DNA from: JAWPNA01 sp045402695
GTDB taxonomy: Bacteria > Acidobacteriota > Polarisedimenticolia > JACPZX01 > DASXTC01
Length of the DNA: 8,468 bases
Reading direction: 5' to 3'
NCBI GenBank assembly: GCA_045402695.1
Contig: JAWPNA010000331.1
Span: 1 to 8,468, forward strand
Shown: positions 5,736 through 8,468 of the stretch, piece after piece
Numbering within the stretch: position 1 is the first letter of the stretch
Layout of the letters: every line of letters starts with the position of its first letter
Translations under genes and position numbers: made by a program
The notes under the pieces: model-generated
Told to the model about the DNA's origin: nothing
The model's input: only the letters and a program-made list of their open reading frames with translations
Databases searched by the model: none

Positions 5736-6590
5736 TCATCGTCTGGCAAGCCGCCGAAGGACGGTTCGATACTCGGTGATGAAGCCGTCGATGATGTTCT
5801 CGTCGTCGCCAGGAGCATAGAAGCCCGGAGAGTCGAAGCCGTCGGCCTCTGTGAGCGCGCAGAGGCGGCGCACATGCTTGAGTAGGGACAACCCGAGTAT
5901 GCGATTTTCCCCCGGATACGCGATGTTCCCGATCCTCTTGCGTACCGTGGTGAACTTCGTGGAGAACAGCTTCCGCTCAGTAACTTGCTCGATCTTCACC
6001 ACGTCGATGTAGTTTCCATCTGGATTCTCCAGAGCGAAGCCGTGGGAACTCAAGATACGGCGGAGCTGACGATAGGTGATCTGCCGTTCTCCTCTCTGCA
6101 TCCGGTACAGCCGATCCTTGATCCACTCAGCAATCTCTGCAACTTCGTTGTCTGGATCACGGTGAGGTCGTGTGCGGCTACCCCGCGCCACAAAGGTATG
6201 TGTCGCGACCGCGAGGATCATCTCGAACAACTCATCCTTCCCCACATTCACGAGTGTCAGACGGTTCTTGTCGAGATGCGCGATCATTGAGACAAGGGCT
6301 GTTCGCTTGTTGCCGTTCACAAACGGGTGATCGTGACAGATACCGTAGAGGAGCGTCGCCGCGTTCTCGTGCGCGGTAGGGTATTTCATTTGACTGCCCA
6401 TCCCGGTGTGCTGCCGCCCTACGGCGGACGCAAGCAGGTCGGGGCTACGCAGGCCGGACGGTCTGACGGGGTCCTCCGACTCGGCGAAGTCAAGGACTAC
6501 TCGGGCGTAGATCCTGAGGATCTCGTCCTCGTTGAGGGTCTCCGGCATAAGAGCAACATCGTATTGCGAACAGGGTTGTGGCATCAACAT
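5736..6590 (-). CDS. Doc-type Fic-domain protein with extra C-terminal domain (284 aa)
   Basis: ATG 6590 is preceded by GAGG about 8 bases upstream. Residues 20-135 are a Fic/Doc domain: GLRSPDLLASAV (46-57), YPTAHENAATLLYGI (70-84) and the signature H88-PFVNGNKRTA (88-98). The GNK form is typical of Doc, which phosphorylates elongation factor Tu, rather than GNG of AMP-transferring Fic proteins. The metal-binding acidic position of the motif is N92 here, which may weaken activity. Residues 137-284 are extra relative to the ~126-aa P1 Doc. RQITYRQLRRILSSHGFAL (169-187) faintly resembles the start of a HicA-like double-stranded-RNA-binding fold; the rest is unrecognised. No Phd-like antitoxin gene is adjacent, so it is an orphan or is controlled differently. 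It lies between the two palindromic repeats, like a phage cargo gene. Confidence 0.88.
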   Translation of the reverse strand: MLMPQPCSQYDVALMPETLNEDEILRIYARVVLDFAESEDPVRPSGLRSPDLLASAVGRQHTGMGSQMKYPTAHENAATLLYGICHDHPFVNGNKRTALVSMIAHLDKNRLTLVNVGKDELFEMILAVATHTFVARGSRTRPHRDPDNEVAEIAEWIKDRLYRMQRGERQITYRQLRRILSSHGFALENPDGNYIDVVKIEQVTERKLFSTKFTTVRKRIGNIAYPGENRILGLSLLKHVRRLCALTEADGFDSPGFYAPGDDENIIDGFITEYRTVLRRLARR

Positions 6591-6616
6591 CGGGGGTCCT
6601 CACGTTGTTGGGTGAC

Positions 6617-6748
6617 TGTCGCTTACCACTCCCTCCTCAGAGGGGCCCATGGTTCTCCTACTGACCGACGCCCGCGAGCATCGGTGGTCGGGCCATGGGT
6701 GAAACCAAGGAAGGGAGGGGCGACGGAACCGGGCGAGTGTTAGACGCC
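6617..6748 (-). repeat. copy B of the ~130-bp palindromic element, upstream of the Fic-domain gene
   Basis: This copy pairs GTCGC (6618-6622) with GCGAC (6720-6724), CTCCCT (6629-6634) with AGGGAG (6712-6717), CCCATGG (6646-6652) with CCATGGG (6693-6699), and ACCGA with TCGGT in the centre. Compared with copy A, the outer ends are closest: GTTAGACGCC against GTTAGGCGCC, and CACTCCCTC in both. The inner TGGTT-TCC-CTGA-CG blocks and CGCCCGC also match. The pair C5620:G5666 of copy A is A6649:T6696 here, a compensatory change. On the minus strand it begins over the stop of the 109-aa gene and ends 27 bp before the Fic start. Confidence 0.75.
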
Positions 6749-7069
6749 CGGATTGAGAGCGCAGCACGCCCGAGGATCAGTCCCCGAGAACAGACACGGC
6801 AGAGGTGGCGGCTGCGTCGCTAGGACGTACACGTAGCCGTCCCTCTGGCCGTTGCATCGGTGATACAGCACGTCCCCGAACCTCTCCGCTTCCTCAGTTG
6901 CCCGGATCTCCGGCCGCAGCTGGCGGGAGAGGTTGCGTGCGTCCAGGTAGTCGTTCGGAGTCGTGCCGTACCATCTGACCGTGATGGCCAGGACTTCCTC
7001 GCAAGGAAGCGCAGCTTGCTCGGTGGCGGGAGGTGTGTTGGCGCTGGGCGCCTTGTTCACGGCTCCCAT
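6740..7069 (-). CDS. unknown small protein (109 aa) after the internal virion protein gene
   Basis: The ATG at 7069 lies 4 bp after the TAA of the gp14-like gene, so translation is probably coupled; only a weak AGG is nearby. The first 25 residues are alanine/proline-rich and probably flexible. Residues 25-95 have mixed content, including EEVLAITVRWYGTTPNDYLD and FGDVLYHRCNGQRDGYVYVL, which could be a small alpha/beta fold. Five cysteines are spread along it, three of them near the end. I do not recognise a family. Its position suggests a minor virion or late phage protein. Its stop codon overlaps the first bases of repeat copy B. Confidence 0.55.
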   Translation of the reverse strand: MGAVNKAPSANTPPATEQAALPCEEVLAITVRWYGTTPNDYLDARNLSRQLRPEIRATEEAERFGDVLYHRCNGQRDGYVYVLATQPPPLPCLFSGTDPRACCALNPGV

Positions 7070-7073
7070 CCTG

Positions 7074-7808
7074 TTAGTAGGCGCCGTGGTAGTTGCCCAC
7101 ACCGGATGCATCACCCGGCGTGTCTGTCTTGGGGGTTCGGTACTTCGAGTAGGCCCCGAGCGCGTCCCCGCCGATGCGGAGAGCGGCGCCAAGGTAGCCA
7201 GGACGGTTGATCGGCTCCTTCGCGAGGCGAGGAATGCTGTTCGAGCGGCCTTGTGCGGTCGCACGAGCGCCGATCATGTCGGCCTCGATGTTCTCCGTGG
7301 AGATTCCGAGGTTGCGCCGCGTGCCGTAACTGTAGCGCGCTTCCTGCGCTCTGAAGTCGTCCAGGAGTGCGTTCACAGAGAGACCGGAAACGCCAGCCTC
7401 ACCCGCCGCAACACGCGCGGTGCCGCGTGCCTCTGCTGCCTCGATAGCGTTGCGCTGCTCTTCACCGGAGGCGTACTCGCCTTCTTGGAGGATTCGCGCT
7501 TGCTGCGCCTTGTGAGCATCGTGCATCGACGCGATGGATAGCTTGTAATTCTCCTCGATCTCCTGGTCGCGCTGATCCACCGCAGCCTTCTGGAACTTCG
7601 CTTGAGTGTCTGCCTGCTGATCTGCCACGTACAGTGACGCGGCGGTGGACGCCACTGCCACGGCGATGCCTGCGACGGCGACAATGGTGGTCACCGCCCA
7701 ATGCCGCTCTTCGTTGTTGCGTGGTTTGGGAACAGGTCCGGCGACACGACGACCGCGCGCGGGGCGAGGGGCGCCGTGGCGCACGGAGTGTAGGTTGTAC
7801 TCGTTCAT
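7074..7808 (-). CDS. internal virion protein resembling T7 gp14 (244 aa)
   Basis: ATG 7808 is chosen because it forms an ATGA overlap with the upstream stop and has GAGAGGGA just before it; the open frame extends further but only through the acetyltransferase gene. Residues 1-38 are basic. One hydrophobic segment (WAVTTIVAVAGIAVAVASTAASLYV, split about 37-61) is followed by a long helical, probably coiled-coil region (64-135) rich in Q, E and A. A glycine-containing part follows (GEAGVSGLSVNALLDDFRAQ, 136-155). This is the usual layout of T7 gp14-type proteins, which sit in the podovirus capsid core and are ejected into the cell envelope at infection to help form the DNA channel. The match is by layout and pattern. 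No gp15/gp16-like genes follow in the window. Confidence 0.75.
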   Translation of the reverse strand: MNEYNLHSVRHGAPRPARGRRVAGPVPKPRNNEERHWAVTTIVAVAGIAVAVASTAASLYVADQQADTQAKFQKAAVDQRDQEIEENYKLSIASMHDAHKAQQARILQEGEYASGEEQRNAIEAAEARGTARVAAGEAGVSGLSVNALLDDFRAQEARYSYGTRRNLGISTENIEADMIGARATAQGRSNSIPRLAKEPINRPGYLGAALRIGGDALGAYSKYRTPKTDTPGDASGVGNYHGAY

Positions 7809-8302
7809 TGGTCCCTCTCGGAGAGAGGCTGGAGCCTCTTCATGTAGCTGGTTTCGGATTCGTGGAAGCCCGCCTTCGCGTAGTAGTCGCGGACGGCTTG
7901 CGGGCTGTTCTTGAGTGCGGCCATGCCCAGCACGTCCACGCCCTTCTCCTTCGCCCATTGCTCCAGGGCGAGATAGAGACGGAGCGCCGTTCGCTGGCCA
8001 CGGTGGGCAGGATCGACGTACCAGAAGAACTCGTTTGCGGTCTTGATCTTCAGATTGAAGAACAACGACGCCACGACGGCACCGACCGCTCCGATTACTT
8101 CACCTTCCGGCGCTTCGGCGGCGCTTGGCGCTTGGGCGACGAAGACCACAGCATCGGGGCTCTTGAACAGGCTCTCGAAGGTCTGCTCCATCGAGCCTGG
8201 ATCGTAGACGCCACCCATGGCGTGGAAAGCGGACATCTTGAAGAACTCGGCCCCCATCTGTAGCAGACGAGGAACGTCCTTCGGTGTTGCACGTCGGATC
8301 AT
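7805..8302 (-). CDS. GNAT-family acetyltransferase-like protein of phage type (165 aa)
   Basis: ATG 8302 is preceded by AAGGAG 5 bases upstream and overlaps the TGA of the preceding gene as ATGA. The fold pattern is GNAT: MIRRATPKDVPRLLQM (1-16) as strand 1/helix 1, EVIGAVGAVVASLFF (68-82) as strands 2-3, and FFWYVDPAHRGQRTALRLY (92-110) as strand 4 plus acetyl-CoA loop. YYAKAGFHESETSYMKRL (140-157) is the typical end. The acetyl-CoA loop normally reads R/Q-x-x-G-x-G/A; here R101-G-Q-R104-T-A106 has arginine for the central glycine, so catalysis may be weakened. Such genes are common beside internal virion protein genes in podoviruses, which fits the gp14-like gene downstream. A virion role or modification of a host target are both possible. 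Confidence 0.85.
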   Translation of the reverse strand: MIRRATPKDVPRLLQMGAEFFKMSAFHAMGGVYDPGSMEQTFESLFKSPDAVVFVAQAPSAAEAPEGEVIGAVGAVVASLFFNLKIKTANEFFWYVDPAHRGQRTALRLYLALEQWAKEKGVDVLGMAALKNSPQAVRDYYAKAGFHESETSYMKRLQPLSERDQ

Positions 8303-8468
8303 GCGGTCTCCTTGCGGGGTGGTTTTCGAGGCGTGGTGTTGTTTTGTTCTACTCGCCTCCGAAGCTGGCGCAACCTGCGAAGCCAGCCGAGGGAGCCTTC
8401 ATCCGTCTCCGGGGCCGTCTCGGCTCGCGGGTCGATCATCGTGCGCAAGTTTCGGGGCTTGACCCTCA
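8299..8468 (-). CDS. 3' end of an unidentified phage gene (5' end outside window)
   Basis: On the minus strand a frame is open from the right edge to TGA at 8301-8299, overlapping the acetyltransferase ATG by four bases. It reads RVKPRNLRTMIDPRAETAPE, then a helical arginine-rich part (GWLRRLRQLRRRVEQ) and a basic tail ending PPRKETA. An in-frame ATG at 8439 has no ribosome binding site, so the gene probably continues upstream. In T7-like order a tail or connector gene would precede these genes, but the fragment does not allow that call. Confidence 0.6.
   Translation of the reverse strand, partial: RVKPRNLRTMIDPRAETAPETDEGSLGWLRRLRQLRRRVEQNNTTPRKPPRKETA

Noticed and set aside
5575..5875. N-terminal extension of the exported-protein frame across repeat A into the Fic gene
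   Set aside because: The frame stays open, but the residues are low-complexity and run through the palindromic repeat; the signal peptide marks the real N-terminus near 5569-5545.
6591..6739. Phd-type antitoxin gene upstream of the Fic gene
   Set aside because: No open frame with an antitoxin-like pattern is found; the space is filled by repeat copy B.
6963..7541. 192-codon plus-strand frame with hydrophobic stretches
   Set aside because: It overlaps the gp14-like gene on the other strand; the minus-strand protein has a coherent layout and overlapping-start operon structure.
2776..8468. Second copy of the tRNA-Arg 3' end (attR)
   Set aside because: No matching stretch was found by reading; the right junction probably lies outside the window.
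1..8468. CRISPR array, rRNA or insertion sequence
   Set aside because: No regularly spaced repeats, no rRNA-like sequence and no transposase gene are visible.

Overview
The window comes from a GC-rich bacterial chromosome. I cannot fix the phylum: the codon use, the CCA-encoding tRNA gene and the GTG starts fit many Pseudomonadota and several soil phyla. It looks like the junction between host DNA and a tRNA-targeting integrated element that carries podovirus-like virion genes.

Left part (1-2698): the 3' end of an unidentified gene (to 81), then a 322-bp non-coding stretch. Next is a 471-codon gene whose C-terminal domain resembles the nucleoside 2-deoxyribosyltransferase/TIR-like fold, a possible nucleotide- or NAD-acting effector. 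After it come a short membrane protein resembling only the N-terminal membrane domain of polyprenyl-phosphate sugar transferases, and a small basic unknown protein. A roughly 70-bp sequence holding a clear TAGACG-17-TAAGAT promoter occurs twice, about 800 bp apart. One copy lies just before the membrane-protein gene and the other just before tRNA-Arg(CCU).

Element start (2699-5200): tRNA-Arg with encoded CCA is followed after 76 bp by a 494-aa tyrosine recombinase transcribed away from it. This is the usual layout for integration at a tRNA 3' end. Two genes follow in the same direction: a 100-aa protein with a C-x2-C / H-x2-C pattern and a five-helix membrane protein.

Convergent part (5234-8468, minus strand): reading right to left, the 3' end of an unknown gene, a GNAT-like acetyltransferase and a T7 gp14-like internal virion protein form a chain with 4-base ATGA overlaps. 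A 109-aa unknown gene follows with a 4-bp gap. Next come two genes that look like separately controlled cargo: a Doc-type Fic protein with an extra C-terminal domain, and a small exported protein with four cysteines in its mature part. Each cargo gene is preceded by one copy of a diverged, roughly 130-bp, strongly self-complementary element. The two copies share sequence along their length and show at least one compensatory base-pair change. This paired element is the most unusual thing in the window.

My reading is a temperate podovirus-like prophage, or a remnant or satellite of one, inserted at tRNA-Arg, with cargo genes at the 3' end of its late operon. The other attachment site and most phage genes would lie beyond the right edge.
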